Shown here: positions 46,302-54,837 of the stretch, one piece after another | How positions within the stretch are numbered: the stretch's first letter is position 1 | How the letters are laid out: every line of letters starts with the position of its first letter | Assembly: GCF_000425105.1 (NCBI RefSeq) | Contig: NZ_AULD01000006.1 | Span: 186,001-250,000, forward strand | DNA length: 64,000 bases | Origin: Agrococcus lahaulensis DSM 17612 | GTDB lineage: Bacteria; Actinomycetota; Actinomycetes; Actinomycetales; Microbacteriaceae | Reading direction: 5' to 3' | The notes under the pieces: generated by a model | Database searches by the model: none | What the model was told of the DNA's origin: nothing | The model's input: the letters and a program-made list of their open reading frames with translations, nothing else | Program-made: the position numbers and the translations under genes

Positions 46302-47293
46302 GCTGCCGCCTGTCCTCGTGCGGCAGCGATCTCCTCGCGCAGCGGGCGCCACCACTCCACGAGCTGCCGCAGCCCTTCCTCGAGGTCGATCGTCGTCTCG
46401 AAGCCGAGGTCGCGCCTTGCCGCGGTCGTGTCGCCGAGGCGCCGTTCCACCCCGTTCACGGCGCGCTCGGGCCCGTGCTCGACCCCGAGGTCCGAGCCCA
46501 TGACCCGCAGCAGCGCCTCGGCGAGCTCGAGCAGGCTCGTCTCCCGACCGCTCGCGACGTTGTAGTCGCCGTCGACGACGTCGCTCTGCGCCGCGAGCAC
46601 GTTCGCGCGCGCGACGTCGGGCACGCACACGAAGTCCATCGTCTGCCTCCCGTCCCCGAAGATGACCGGGGGCTTCCCGTCGTCGATCCGCTCCATCCAT
46701 CGGACGAGCACCTCGGTGTAGAGGCCGTGCACGTCCATGCGCGGTCCGTAGACGTTGAAGTAGCGGAGGATCACGAAGTCGAGCCCCTGCATGGCGCGGA
46801 AGCTGCGGATGAGTCCCTCGTTGAAGGACTTCGCCGCGCCGTACAGCGTGTCGTTGTTGTGATGGTGGTGGCGCTCCGTCGTGGGGAACGACTCCGCGAG
46901 GCCGAAGACCGATGCGCTCGAGGCCGCGACGAGCTTGGCGACGCGGTGACGAGCCGCCGACTCCACGACGTTGAACGTGCCATCCACGAGCACCTCGAGC
47001 GCGAGGCGCGGCTCCTCCGCGCATTGGGTGATGCGGATCGCGGCCTGGTGGAAGACGAGGTCCTTGCCTGCCGTCAGCTCATCCACGAGCCCCGCGTCTC
47101 GGATGTCCCCTTCGACGAGCCTGACACGGCCGCTGGCGAGCGCGTCGTCGAGGTTGTCCCTGCGTCCCCGCACCAGGTTGTCGAGCACGTCGATGCGTGC
47201 GACGCCGGCGTCGAGCAGCTGGTCGACGACCGTCGAGCCGATCGTGCCGGCACCACCGGTGACGAGCGCTGTCGCCTCTTGGAGCTGCCTCAT
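46298..47293 (-). CDS. NAD-dependent nucleotide-sugar epimerase/dehydratase
   Basis: 331-residue extended SDR with VTGGAGTIGSTVVDQL (NAD motif GxxGxxG), VLDNLVRGRRDN, a Ser in AASSASVFG and the catalytic YGAAK. A run of four histidines (ERHHHHNNDTLYG) stands just before it, longer than usual in this subfamily, which tends to have HPYNN there. Whether it epimerises or dehydrates is not decidable by motif. Coupled to both neighbours. Confidence 0.92.
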   Translation of the reverse strand: MRQLQEATALVTGGAGTIGSTVVDQLLDAGVARIDVLDNLVRGRRDNLDDALASGRVRLVEGDIRDAGLVDELTAGKDLVFHQAAIRITQCAEEPRLALEVLVDGTFNVVESAARHRVAKLVAASSASVFGLAESFPTTERHHHHNNDTLYGAAKSFNEGLIRSFRAMQGLDFVILRYFNVYGPRMDVHGLYTEVLVRWMERIDDGKPPVIFGDGRQTMDFVCVPDVARANVLAAQSDVVDGDYNVASGRETSLLELAEALLRVMGSDLGVEHGPERAVNGVERRLGDTTAARRDLGFETTIDLEEGLRQLVEWWRPLREEIAAARGQAAA

Positions 47294-48405
47294 CGCGCGA
47301 ATCCTTCCTCGAGCGTGCGGGCGGCGATCGGCTGCGGCGCGCCCGCGACCGCCAGGCTCGCGGTCGCGGCCTCGAGCACCGAGAGCACCCGCAGCCCCGA
47401 CTCGGCGCTCGTCCGCGGCGCCCGACGCTCCCGGATGGACGCGGCGAACTCCGCGACGACGCCGGCGAGCGCCTCGCGCTCCGGGAGGGCCGGCGCCCAT
47501 GTGTCGCCGAGCCGGTACGAGATGTTCGCAGCGCGAGGGTCGGCCGCAGTCGACTTGGACACCGCGGCGATGTCGACGCCGCGGTCGTAGATGCTGACCC
47601 GCTGCTGCGGGTTCAGGTCGTCCCACACGAGCGTGCGCTCCGTGCCGCCGATGACCATCTGCCGGATCTTCGTGGGGCTGAGCCAGTTGACGTGGATGTG
47701 CGCCATCGCGCCGCTCGCGAGCGGCATCGCCAGGTAGCCGACGCATGACTTCCCGGTGCCGAGCGGGTCTGAGCCGTGTGCCGAGACCGCGGTCGCCGCG
47801 AGCCCGTCCGGCAGCACGAAGTCCATGATCGAGAGGTCGTGCGGCGCGAGGTCCCAGAACACGTCGACATCGGGCTGGATGAGACCGAGGTTGATCCGGA
47901 CGCTGTCGATGAAGAGGATGTCGCCCAGCACGCCGTCTGCGATCAGCTCGCGAACCTTCAGCACGGCAGGTGTGTAGCAGTAGGTGTGATCCGCCATGAG
48001 TACGAGGCCGAGACGCCTCGCGACCTCGTCCATCTCGAGGCCCCGCTCCCGGGTGTCCGCGAGCGGCTTCTCGACCATCACGTGCTTGCCCGCCTCGAGC
48101 GCCGACAGCACGATCGGGTGGTGCGAGCGCGCGGGTGTCGCGATCGCGACAGCGTCGATCCTCGGATCGTCGAGCACCGCGGCGAGATCGGACGTCACGG
48201 GAGCCCCGCCGACCCTGTCGGCGACGCCCCTCGCCCGCTCGATGTCGAGGTCGCAGATCGCCGCGAGCTCCCAGTCCGGGCTCGCGCGGAAGTTCCGCGC
48301 GAGGTTGGGACCCCAGTAGCCCGCGCCCACGACGGCGACCCGCAGGCGCCCGGAGCCGCCGGCACCAACGCGGCGCGAGCCGCGATCGATCAGCTCGCCA
48401 GTCAT
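47290..48405 (-). CDS. Gfo/Idh/MocA family sugar oxidoreductase (WbpB-like)
   Basis: 371-residue NAD(P)-dependent oxidoreductase: VAVVGAGYWGPNLARNF Rossmann motif near residue 22, the EKP motif in HVMVEKPLADT, and DLAPHDLSIMDF with the catalytic His. The GAGYWGPN form is typical of enzymes acting on UDP-sugar uronates (WbpB, WlbA), which give a 3-keto sugar for a DegT aminotransferase. It is the first gene of the reverse operon. The ATG at 48405 has a GGGGAG 11 nt upstream. About 20 N-terminal residues precede the fold. Confidence 0.92.
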   Translation of the reverse strand: MTGELIDRGSRRVGAGGSGRLRVAVVGAGYWGPNLARNFRASPDWELAAICDLDIERARGVADRVGGAPVTSDLAAVLDDPRIDAVAIATPARSHHPIVLSALEAGKHVMVEKPLADTRERGLEMDEVARRLGLVLMADHTYCYTPAVLKVRELIADGVLGDILFIDSVRINLGLIQPDVDVFWDLAPHDLSIMDFVLPDGLAATAVSAHGSDPLGTGKSCVGYLAMPLASGAMAHIHVNWLSPTKIRQMVIGGTERTLVWDDLNPQQRVSIYDRGVDIAAVSKSTAADPRAANISYRLGDTWAPALPEREALAGVVAEFAASIRERRAPRTSAESGLRVLSVLEAATASLAVAGAPQPIAARTLEEGFAR

Positions 48406-48574
48406 GTCCGCCAACTCCCCGAAGGCGTCACGGGCGCCGCAACCGCGGATCCCTCCGCGCGTGACGACGGTGCTCGCGCACATCCCCGGGTTCGGGCATC
48501 CGCGCCTTCGGAGGGAATGTAACCCGGCCCCGCAGGCCTCGTGAGTGTGCTTCGCTTCACCTGGCAGGATCTTG

Positions 48575-48589
48575 AGGAACACTGTTACC
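48575..48589. promoter_or_regulatory. Palindrome AGGAACACTGTTACC (candidate operator, right end of polysaccharide locus)
   Basis: AACA-C-TGTT with a TACC flank; it is a near match, on the other strand, to the palindrome at 31999-32013. It lies in the 204-nt divergent region between the reverse operon and the acetyltransferase gene, where no better -10/-35 pair is seen. Confidence 0.5.
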
Positions 48590-48609
48590 GATCATGAGCA
48601 GGAGGACGG

Positions 48610-49203
48610 ATGTCGCAGGAAGCCATCGTCGAATCGTCCGCAGACGTCGCCGCGGGCGCTCGGCTCGGCGCGCGCACGCGGGTGTGGCACCTCGCACAGG
48701 TGCGAGAGGGCGCCCGGCTGGGCGACGACTGCACGATCGGGCGCGGCGCGTACGTCGGGCCCGGGGTCGCGATCGGGAACGCGTGCAAGCTGCAGAACTA
48801 TGCCCTCGTCTACGAGCCGGCGCGTCTCGGGGACGGCGTCTTCATCGGCCCCGGCGCGGTGCTCACGAACGACGAGTTCCCGCGCGCCGCGAACCCCGAC
48901 CTGAGCGTGAAGAGCGCGGCGGACTGGATAGCGGTCGGCGTCTCGATCGGCGACGGCGCGTCGATCGGCGCTCGGGCGGTGTGCATCGCCCCGGTGACGA
49001 TCGGGCGCTGGGCGCTCGTCGCCGCGGGCGCGGTCGTGACGGAGGATGTGCCCGATCACGCGCTCGTCGTCGGCGTTCCCGCGCGCCGCGTCGGCTGGGT
49101 CGGCCGGACCGGCAAGCGCCTGCTCGCCATGGGCGACGACTGGGTGTGCCCCGACACGGGTGATCGCTTCCGCGAGGGGGGAGGCGCCCTCGTCCCGCGC
49201 TAG
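48610..49203 (+). CDS. Left-handed beta-helix sugar N-acetyltransferase (WbpD-like)
   Basis: 197-residue hexapeptide-repeat acyltransferase of the WbpD type, which acetylates the 3-amino group of a UDP-2-acetamido-3-amino sugar uronate. Repeats such as IGRGAYVGPGVAIG, LGDGVFIGPGAVLTND and VSIGDGASIGARAVC build the helix; DHALVVGVPARRVGWVGR is the C-terminal CoA segment. AGGAGG precedes the ATG by 4 nt. It is transcribed away from the rest of the locus, but its substrate is the product expected of the Gfo/Idh and WbpE-like enzymes. Its stop overlaps the convergent ramB stop in CTAG. Confidence 0.92.
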   Translation: MSQEAIVESSADVAAGARLGARTRVWHLAQVREGARLGDDCTIGRGAYVGPGVAIGNACKLQNYALVYEPARLGDGVFIGPGAVLTNDEFPRAANPDLSVKSAADWIAVGVSIGDGASIGARAVCIAPVTIGRWALVAAGAVVTEDVPDHALVVGVPARRVGWVGRTGKRLLAMGDDWVCPDTGDRFREGGGALVPR

Positions 49204-50699
49204 TCGCGCGACGCGAGGAAGCTGTAGACCTCGGTCTCGTCAACGCCCGGGAAGGCGCCCGGCGGGAGCGCGGCGAGCAGGTGCGAGTGCGCGCGGGCGC
49301 TCGGCCACGCCTGCCCCGCCCATGCCTCGGCGAGCTCGGCCGGCGGCGTGCGGCAGCACGACGGGTCGGGGCAGTGCGAGACGGAGCGCTCCTTCGTCGC
49401 GCGGCCGCGGAACCAGCGGGCCTGCGAGAAGGGGACGCCGATCGAGAGCGAGAACTCGCCCTGGGCGCTGCGCTCGGTCATCGCCGTGCACCAGAACGTG
49501 CCCGCCGGCGTCTCGGTGTACTGCTCGAAGGGGTTGACCCGGTCGGCGGCGTCGAAGACCTCGCGGCTCGTCCACCGCTTGCAGACCGGCTGGCCCTCGA
49601 TCGCGCCCGTGTGGTCGGCCGGGAACGTCACACCGTCGTTCTCGTAGGCCTTGTAGATGATCCCCGACTCGTGCACCTTCTGGAAGTGCAGCGGGATGCC
49701 GAGGTGCGCGGTCGCGAGGTTCGTGAGGCGATGCGCCGCCGCCTCGTAGGAGACCGCGAACGCGTCCCGCAGGTCCTCGACCGCGAGCTGCCGCTCGGCC
49801 TTCGCCGCGGCGAGGAAGTCGACAGCGGTGCGCTCGGGCATGAGCAGCGCCGCGGCGAAGTAGTTCGTCTCGATGCGCTGCCGCAGGAACGCCCCGTAGT
49901 CCGCCGGCACGGCGTGGCCGAGCACGTGGTGCCCGAGCGCCTGCAGCAGCACCGAGCGCGGGTCGTGGTCGGTGCGCGACGACCGGGAGAGGTAGATCCG
50001 CTTGCGCTTGAGGTCGGTGACGGATCGCGTCGAGTGCGGGAGGTCGCCGACGTGGTGCACCGAGAAGCCGAGGCGCTCCGTGATCGCGGCGATGAGGTGC
50101 TGCGAGAGCGGTCCTGACTGGTACCCGACGCGCTCGAGCATCGCCGCGGCCTCCGCCTCGATCTCCGGAAAGTGGTTGTCGCGCGCGCGCATCTCGGCGC
50201 GCAGCTGCACGTTCGCGCGGCGCGCCTCCTCCGGCGTCGCGACGCGCTCCTCGGCGACGCGCTCGAGCTCGTCGACGAGCGCGAGCATCGTCTCGAGCAC
50301 GTCGTCGGGCGTGCGCGGCCCGATCCGCATCGTCGGCAGCCGCTTCTGCTGCCACATCGACGACTGCATCGCGCGCTCGAGGCGCAGCTCGAGCGCAGCG
50401 CGGCGCGACGGCGGCGCGGTGCCGGTGAGCTCGTCGAGCCCCACGCCGTAGAGCGCCGCGAGCTGCTGCAGCTGCGAGAAGCGCGCCTCGCGCTTGCCGG
50501 TCTCGAAGCCCGAGAGCTGCGACGGCGCGAGGCCGATCGCCGCGTGCACGGCGTCGAGCGTCATGCCGCGCTGCTTGCGCGCGTGCCGGAGCGCCTTGCC
50601 GAGCTGCAGCGCGTCGACGTGCGTCGCGACCGGCGACTCGCGCGGGGGGCGATCCCAGGCCGACGGGGAGGCGGGCGCGGATGCTCGGGGTGCCGTCAT
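49200..50699 (-). CDS. ramB: RamB-type regulator of acetate/glyoxylate metabolism (XRE + IrrE-like domain)
   Basis: 499-residue regulator: XRE helix-turn-helix at about residues 30-85 ([32 protein letters not shown]), then an ImmA/IrrE-like domain and a C-terminal domain with a cysteine cluster (SHCPDPSCC). The metallopeptidase motif reads GHHVLGH, His replacing the Glu of HExxH, so it is probably a sensor, not a protease. In corynebacteria RamB represses aceA and aceB, and the gene here faces aceA-aceB. ATG at 50699 is supported by TATGGT 6 nt upstream. Confidence 0.92.
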   Translation of the reverse strand: MTAPRASAPASPSAWDRPPRESPVATHVDALQLGKALRHARKQRGMTLDAVHAAIGLAPSQLSGFETGKREARFSQLQQLAALYGVGLDELTGTAPPSRRAALELRLERAMQSSMWQQKRLPTMRIGPRTPDDVLETMLALVDELERVAEERVATPEEARRANVQLRAEMRARDNHFPEIEAEAAAMLERVGYQSGPLSQHLIAAITERLGFSVHHVGDLPHSTRSVTDLKRKRIYLSRSSRTDHDPRSVLLQALGHHVLGHAVPADYGAFLRQRIETNYFAAALLMPERTAVDFLAAAKAERQLAVEDLRDAFAVSYEAAAHRLTNLATAHLGIPLHFQKVHESGIIYKAYENDGVTFPADHTGAIEGQPVCKRWTSREVFDAADRVNPFEQYTETPAGTFWCTAMTERSAQGEFSLSIGVPFSQARWFRGRATKERSVSHCPDPSCCRTPPAELAEAWAGQAWPSARAHSHLLAALPPGAFPGVDETEVYSFLASRD

Positions 50700-50705
50700 G
50701 CAGGC

Positions 50706-50711
50706 ACCATA
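50706..50711 (-). promoter_or_regulatory. -10 box (TATGGT) of ramB, leaderless
   Basis: TATGGT, 6 nt before the ATG at 50699; it selects that start over the in-frame ATG at 50717, which lies upstream of the box. Confidence 0.55.
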
Positions 50712-50717
50712 CGGCAC

Positions 50718-50737
50718 TCCTGCACCATCTGGCAGGA
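50718..50737. promoter_or_regulatory. Inverted repeat TCCTGC-N8-GCAGGA between ramB and aceA
   Basis: A 6-bp inverted repeat centred 17 nt behind the ramB -10 box, overlapping a direct repeat of GCACCAT (50704-50710 and 50722-50728). Position suits autoregulation of ramB and control of aceA. It does not match the A/T-rich corynebacterial RamB site I remember. Confidence 0.4.
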
Positions 50738-50843
50738 ATGCGGATCTTCACCATCGGAACCGCCCGCCGGTGCCCTTCCCTGCCACCACAGTGAAGCCAG
50801 GACAACGCCGGGCAAGGGCTCGGCGCGACGACAGGAGGACACC

Positions 50844-52142
50844 GTGACGGAGCAGCAGGACCCCCGGATGGCGACCGAGGCCGCCGAGCTCGAGCTCGAG
50901 TGGGCGGCGAACCCGCGCTGGAGCGGGGTGCAGCGCGACTACTCCGCGGCCGACGTCGTGCGGCTGCGCGGCTCGGTCGTCGAGGAGCACACCCTCGCGC
51001 GCCGCGGCGCCGAGCGGCTCTTCGCGCGGCTGCACGGCGACGAGACGCCCGTGCGCGCACTCGGCGCGCTGACCGGCAACCAGGCGGTGCAGCAGGTGCG
51101 CGCGGGCCTCGAGGCGATCTACCTCTCGGGCTGGCAGGTCGCCGCCGACTCGAACCTCGCCGGCCAGACCTACCCCGACCAGTCGCTCTACCCCGCGAAC
51201 TCGGTGCCCGCCGTCGTGCGCCGCATCAACAACGCGCTGCAGCGCGCCGACCAGATCGAGCGCAGCGAGGGCAAGCGCACCGTCGCCGACTGGCTCGCGC
51301 CGATCGTCGCGGATGCCGAGGCGGGCTTCGGCGGACCGCTCAACGCGTTCGAGCTCATGCGCGCCATGATCGCGGCGGGCGCCGCTGGCGTGCACTGGGA
51401 GGACCAGCTCGCGAGCGAGAAGAAGTGCGGCCACCTCGGCGGCAAGGTGCTCATCCCCACGCAGCAGCACGTGCGCACGCTCAACGCCGCGCGCCTCGCC
51501 GCCGACGTCGAGGACGTGCCGACCGTCATCATCGCGCGCACCGACGCCGAGGCGGCGACCCTGCTCACGAGCGACGTCGACGAGCGCGACCGCCCGTTCC
51601 TCACGGGCGGCCGCACCGCCGAGGGCTTCTACGAGGTGCGCAACGGCATCGAGCCGTGCATCGCCCGCGGGCTCGCGTACGCCGAGTACGCCGACCTGCT
51701 GTGGATGGAGACCGGCAAGCCCGACCTCGAGGTCGCCCGCCGCTTCGCCGAGGGCATCAAGGCGCAGTTCCCCGACCAGCTGCTCGCCTACAACTGCTCG
51801 CCGTCGTTCAACTGGCGGAAGCACCTCGACGACGACGAGATCGCGAGGTTCCAGCGCGAGCTCGGCGCGATGGGGTTCCGCTTCCAGTTCATCACCCTCG
51901 CGGGCTTCCACGCCCTCAACCACTCGATGTTCGACCTCGCGAAGGGCTACGCCGAGCAGCACATGACCGCCTACGTCGACCTGCAGGAGCGCGAGTTCGC
52001 GGCCGAGGCGAGCGGCTACACCGCGACGAAGCACCAGCGCGAGGTCGGCACCGGCTGGTTCGACCTCGTCGCGACCGCGCTCAACCCCGACTCGGGGACG
52101 CTCGCGCTCGCGGGCTCGACCGAGACCGAGCAGTTCCACTGA
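50844..52142 (+). CDS. aceA: Isocitrate lyase
   Basis: 432-residue enzyme that splits isocitrate into glyoxylate and succinate, first step of the glyoxylate bypass. The active-site loop KKCGHLGGK is at about residues 193-201; [18 protein letters not shown] and [14 protein letters not shown] are further conserved blocks. The GTG at 50844 is preceded at 5 nt by a perfect AGGAGG. aceB follows after 30 nt, so the two bypass enzymes share an operon opposite ramB. Confidence 0.98.
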   Translation: MTEQQDPRMATEAAELELEWAANPRWSGVQRDYSAADVVRLRGSVVEEHTLARRGAERLFARLHGDETPVRALGALTGNQAVQQVRAGLEAIYLSGWQVAADSNLAGQTYPDQSLYPANSVPAVVRRINNALQRADQIERSEGKRTVADWLAPIVADAEAGFGGPLNAFELMRAMIAAGAAGVHWEDQLASEKKCGHLGGKVLIPTQQHVRTLNAARLAADVEDVPTVIIARTDAEAATLLTSDVDERDRPFLTGGRTAEGFYEVRNGIEPCIARGLAYAEYADLLWMETGKPDLEVARRFAEGIKAQFPDQLLAYNCSPSFNWRKHLDDDEIARFQRELGAMGFRFQFITLAGFHALNHSMFDLAKGYAEQHMTAYVDLQEREFAAEASGYTATKHQREVGTGWFDLVATALNPDSGTLALAGSTETEQFH

Positions 52143-52172
52143 TCCGAGAGACCCACCCGAAGGAGGACGACG

Positions 52173-53834
52173 ATGGAACGCATCCGCATCACCGACCACG
52201 CCGAGGGGCAGGACCGCGTCCTCACCGACGACGCCCTCGCCTTCCTGCTCGAGCTCCACGACGCGTTCGAGTGCTCGAGGCAGCAGCTGCTGCAGGACCG
52301 GCGCAAGCGCCGCGCCGCGCTCACCGACGGCGAGACGCCCCGGTTCCTCGAGGCGACCGCGCACGTCCGGGAGGACGACAGCTGGCGGGTCGCCCCGCCC
52401 GCCCCCGGGCTCGAGGACCGCCGGGTCGAGATCACCGGACCGATCGAGCGCAAGATGACGATCAACGCGCTCAACTCGGGCGCGAAGGTATGGCTCGCCG
52501 ATTGCGAGGACGCCTCGAGCCCGCTGTGGCGGAACGTCATCGCGAGCCAGGTCAACCTGCAGGACGCGATCCGCGACCGGATCTCGTTCACGAGCCCCGC
52601 GGGCAAGGAGTACCGGGTCACGGCGACCGAGACGCCGACGATCGTCGTGCGCCCGCGCGGCTGGCACCTCGACGAGCACCGGATCGTCGTGGACGGGAAG
52701 CCGATGTCGGGCTCGCTCGTCGACTTCGGCCTGCACCTCTTCCACAACGGCCGAGAGCTCATCGCGCGCGGCCGCGGCCCCTACTTCTACCTGCCGAAGC
52801 TCGAGGACCACCGCGAGGCGCGGCTGTGGAACGACGTCTTCGTGCTCGCGCAGGATCGGCTCGGCATCGATCGCGGCACGATCCGGGCGACGGTGCTCAT
52901 CGAGACGATCACCGCGGCGTTCGAGATGGAGGAGATCCTCTGGGAGCTGCGCGAGCACTCAGCCGGCCTCAACGCGGGCCGCTGGGACTACCTCTTCTCG
53001 ATGATCAAGGCCTTCCGGCTGCGCGGGCCGGACTTCGTGCTGCCGGACCGCGCGCGGCTGACGATGACGGCGCCCTTCATGCGCGCCTACACGGAGCAGC
53101 TCGTGCGGGCGTGCCACCGGCGGGGCGCGCACGCGATCGGCGGCATGGCGGCGTTCGTGCCGAGCGCGAAGGATCCGGAGGCGACCGAGCGCGCGCTCCG
53201 CGCCGTGGCCGCCGACAAGTCGCGCGAGGCAGGCGACGGCTTCGACGGCTCGTGGGTCGCGCACCCCGGGCTCGTCGAGACGTGCCGCGCGGCGTTCGAC
53301 GCCGTGCTGGGCGACCGGCCGCACCAGCTCGACCGCTCGCGCGACGACGTCGCGGTCGACGCGGCCGCCCTCATCGACCTCTCGACGACCGAGGGCGAGA
53401 TCACCGACGCGGGGCTGCGCTCGAACATCGAGATCGCGATCCGCTACATGGAGGCGTGGCTGCGCGGCCACGGCGCCGTCGCGATCCACTCGCTCATGGA
53501 GGACGCCGCGACCGCCGAGATCTCGCGCTCGCAGGTGTGGCAGTGGATCCACAACGAGTCGGTCACGAGCGACGGCCGCACCGTCACGCGCGAGCGCTGC
53601 GAGGCGATCGTCGCGGAGCTCGCGCGCTCGTTCGCCGACGAGGCGGGCAACCGCTTCCGCGAGGCGATCGGGCTCTTCCGCGAGACCGCGCTCGAGGAGG
53701 CGTACCCCGCGTTCCTGACGCTCGCGGGCACGGAGCGCTACCTCGGCGACGGCGCGGAGCGACCTGCGACCGGCCCGATCCCGGTGCAGGATGCGTCGGC
53801 CCCGGTCGGGCAGGACGCGCGCGCGGCGGCGTGA
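52173..53834 (+). CDS. aceB: Malate synthase A
   Basis: 553-residue class A malate synthase joining glyoxylate and acetyl-CoA into malate. The first domain has GPIERKMTINALNSGAKVWLADCEDA (general acid/base region), then VRPRGWHLDEH, the metal-binding VLIETITAAFEMEEILWELREHSAGLN, GRWDYLF, and SLMEDAATAEISRSQVWQWI near the C-terminus. Strong ribosome site AAGGAGG 6 nt before the ATG. Class A (not the larger class G) is notable because many actinobacteria use GlcB; here it forms the aceA-aceB operon. Confidence 0.97.
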   Translation: MERIRITDHAEGQDRVLTDDALAFLLELHDAFECSRQQLLQDRRKRRAALTDGETPRFLEATAHVREDDSWRVAPPAPGLEDRRVEITGPIERKMTINALNSGAKVWLADCEDASSPLWRNVIASQVNLQDAIRDRISFTSPAGKEYRVTATETPTIVVRPRGWHLDEHRIVVDGKPMSGSLVDFGLHLFHNGRELIARGRGPYFYLPKLEDHREARLWNDVFVLAQDRLGIDRGTIRATVLIETITAAFEMEEILWELREHSAGLNAGRWDYLFSMIKAFRLRGPDFVLPDRARLTMTAPFMRAYTEQLVRACHRRGAHAIGGMAAFVPSAKDPEATERALRAVAADKSREAGDGFDGSWVAHPGLVETCRAAFDAVLGDRPHQLDRSRDDVAVDAAALIDLSTTEGEITDAGLRSNIEIAIRYMEAWLRGHGAVAIHSLMEDAATAEISRSQVWQWIHNESVTSDGRTVTRERCEAIVAELARSFADEAGNRFREAIGLFRETALEEAYPAFLTLAGTERYLGDGAERPATGPIPVQDASAPVGQDARAAA

Positions 53835-53842
53835 GGCAGATG

Positions 53843-53878
53843 GGCGCAGGGCGGGACCGATCGGTCCCGCCCTGCGCC
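53843..53878. terminator. Perfect 36-nt palindrome, bidirectional terminator
   Basis: GGCGCAGGGCGGGACC-GATC and its exact complement give a 16-bp stem with a 4-nt loop (itself GATC), between the convergent aceB and rsrA stops. No U-tract on either side. Confidence 0.8.
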
Positions 53879-53885
53879 ATGGCCG

Positions 53886-54161
53886 TCAGCCGTGCTGCGC
53901 CTGCGCGGCGCGCAGGCTCGCGAGCAGCTTCGCGCGCAGCTCCTCGGGGGCGCGGTCCTTGCACGCGCCCTGGAGCGCCGCCGTCAGCATCTCGCCCACG
54001 TGGTGCTCGGCCGAGCACTCCTCGCACTCGTCGAGGTGCGCGCGCACGTCTGCGGCATCCTCGGCGCAGAGCTCGTTGTGGAGGTACTCCTCCAGCGCGG
54101 CCCGCGCCTCGGCGCAGTCCTTCCTCGCCGCGGTCTCGGCGACGGTCGGCGTCTCGCTCAC
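53886..54161 (-). CDS. rsrA: Zinc-binding redox anti-sigma factor (RsrA-like)
   Basis: 91-residue ZAS-type anti-sigma factor for the adjacent SigR. Cys16, His42, Cys46 and Cys49 (HLDECEEC) have the same spacing as Cys11, His37, Cys41 and Cys44 of Streptomyces RsrA, so thiol oxidation should release zinc and free the sigma factor. GTG at 54161 overlaps the sigma stop (GTGA), typical of the pair. A further Cys32 is not a family ligand. Confidence 0.94.
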   Translation of the reverse strand: MSETPTVAETAARKDCAEARAALEEYLHNELCAEDAADVRAHLDECEECSAEHHVGEMLTAALQGACKDRAPEELRAKLLASLRAAQAQHG

Positions 54162-54793
54162 GACTTCTTCTCCTTCACGGTGGCATCCTGCACGGCGATG
54201 CCCTGCTCCCGGGCGTAGTCGGCCAGCAGGCCTCGCAGCAGCTTGCGGCCGCGGTGCAGCCGGCTCATGACGGTGCCGATCGGCGTCTCCATGACCTCTG
54301 CGGTCTCGGCGTAGCTGAGGCCCTCGACGTCGACCCAGTAGACCGCCATGCGGAAGTCCTCGGGGACCTCCTGCAGCGCATCCTTCACGACGCCCGAGGG
54401 CATCCGGTGGATCGCCTCCGCCTCGGCGCTGCGCGATGCCGACGCCGTGAACGACTCGGCGTCGCCGATCTGCCACTCCGCCAGGTCGTCGAGCGCCGCC
54501 TCGAAGGGCCTGCGCTGCTGCTTGCGATAGGTGTTGATGTAGGTGTTGGTCTGGATGCGGTAGAGCCAGGCCCGCAGGTTCGTGCCCTGCTTGAACGAGC
54601 CGTACGCCGCGTAGGCCTTGAGCAGCGTCTCCTGCACGAGGTCCGCCGCGTCGGCGGGGTTGCGCGTCATGCGCATCGCCGCTCCGTAGAGCTGGTCCGC
54701 GTACTGCATCGCCTGCTCAGCGAAGTCGTCGCGCTTCGCCGCCTCTGTCTGCTCGCTTGCCATCGCGGGCGAGTCTAGTGTCGCTGTCGGCAC
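54158..54793 (-). CDS. sigR: ECF sigma factor, SigR/SigH type (thiol-oxidative stress)
   Basis: 211-residue group 4 sigma factor of the ECF12 type. Region 2 reads [29 protein letters not shown] and YIRxxTN-like [19 protein letters not shown]; region 4 reads [28 protein letters not shown]. It should direct thiol-stress genes such as thioredoxins. GTG at 54793 is chosen because AGGAGG stands 5 nt upstream; ATG at 54763 (201 residues) has no ribosome site, and GTG at 54799 is too close. Two possible starts recall the long and short SigR forms of Streptomyces. Divergent from aroA, 44 nt away. Confidence 0.93.
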   Translation of the reverse strand: MPTATLDSPAMASEQTEAAKRDDFAEQAMQYADQLYGAAMRMTRNPADAADLVQETLLKAYAAYGSFKQGTNLRAWLYRIQTNTYINTYRKQQRRPFEAALDDLAEWQIGDAESFTASASRSAEAEAIHRMPSGVVKDALQEVPEDFRMAVYWVDVEGLSYAETAEVMETPIGTVMSRLHRGRKLLRGLLADYAREQGIAVQDATVKEKKS

Positions 54794-54824
54794 CGGCACC
54801 TCCTCACGATCCGCCTCCGACCGA

Positions 54825-54830
54825 TAGATT
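54825..54830 (+). promoter_or_regulatory. -10 box (TAGATT) of aroA-rsgA, leaderless
   Basis: TAGATT, 7 nt before the aroA ATG at 54838. The sigR gene begins 32 nt away on the other strand, so any aroA -35 would lie inside sigR's leader or coding start. Confidence 0.6.
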
Positions 54831-54837
54831 GCAACCG

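Noticed and set aside
46840-46880. A His-rich run (HHHHNN) in the epimerase as a metal site
   Set aside because: It occupies a loop before the catalytic YxxxK where relatives carry HPYNN-type residues, so it is more likely a local expansion than a metal-binding function.
50791-50847. An 18-codon Arg-rich frame ending at the aceA GTGA
   Set aside because: No promoter box or ribosome site at its GTG, and the frame is open far upstream; the AGGAGG inside it is simply the aceA ribosome site.
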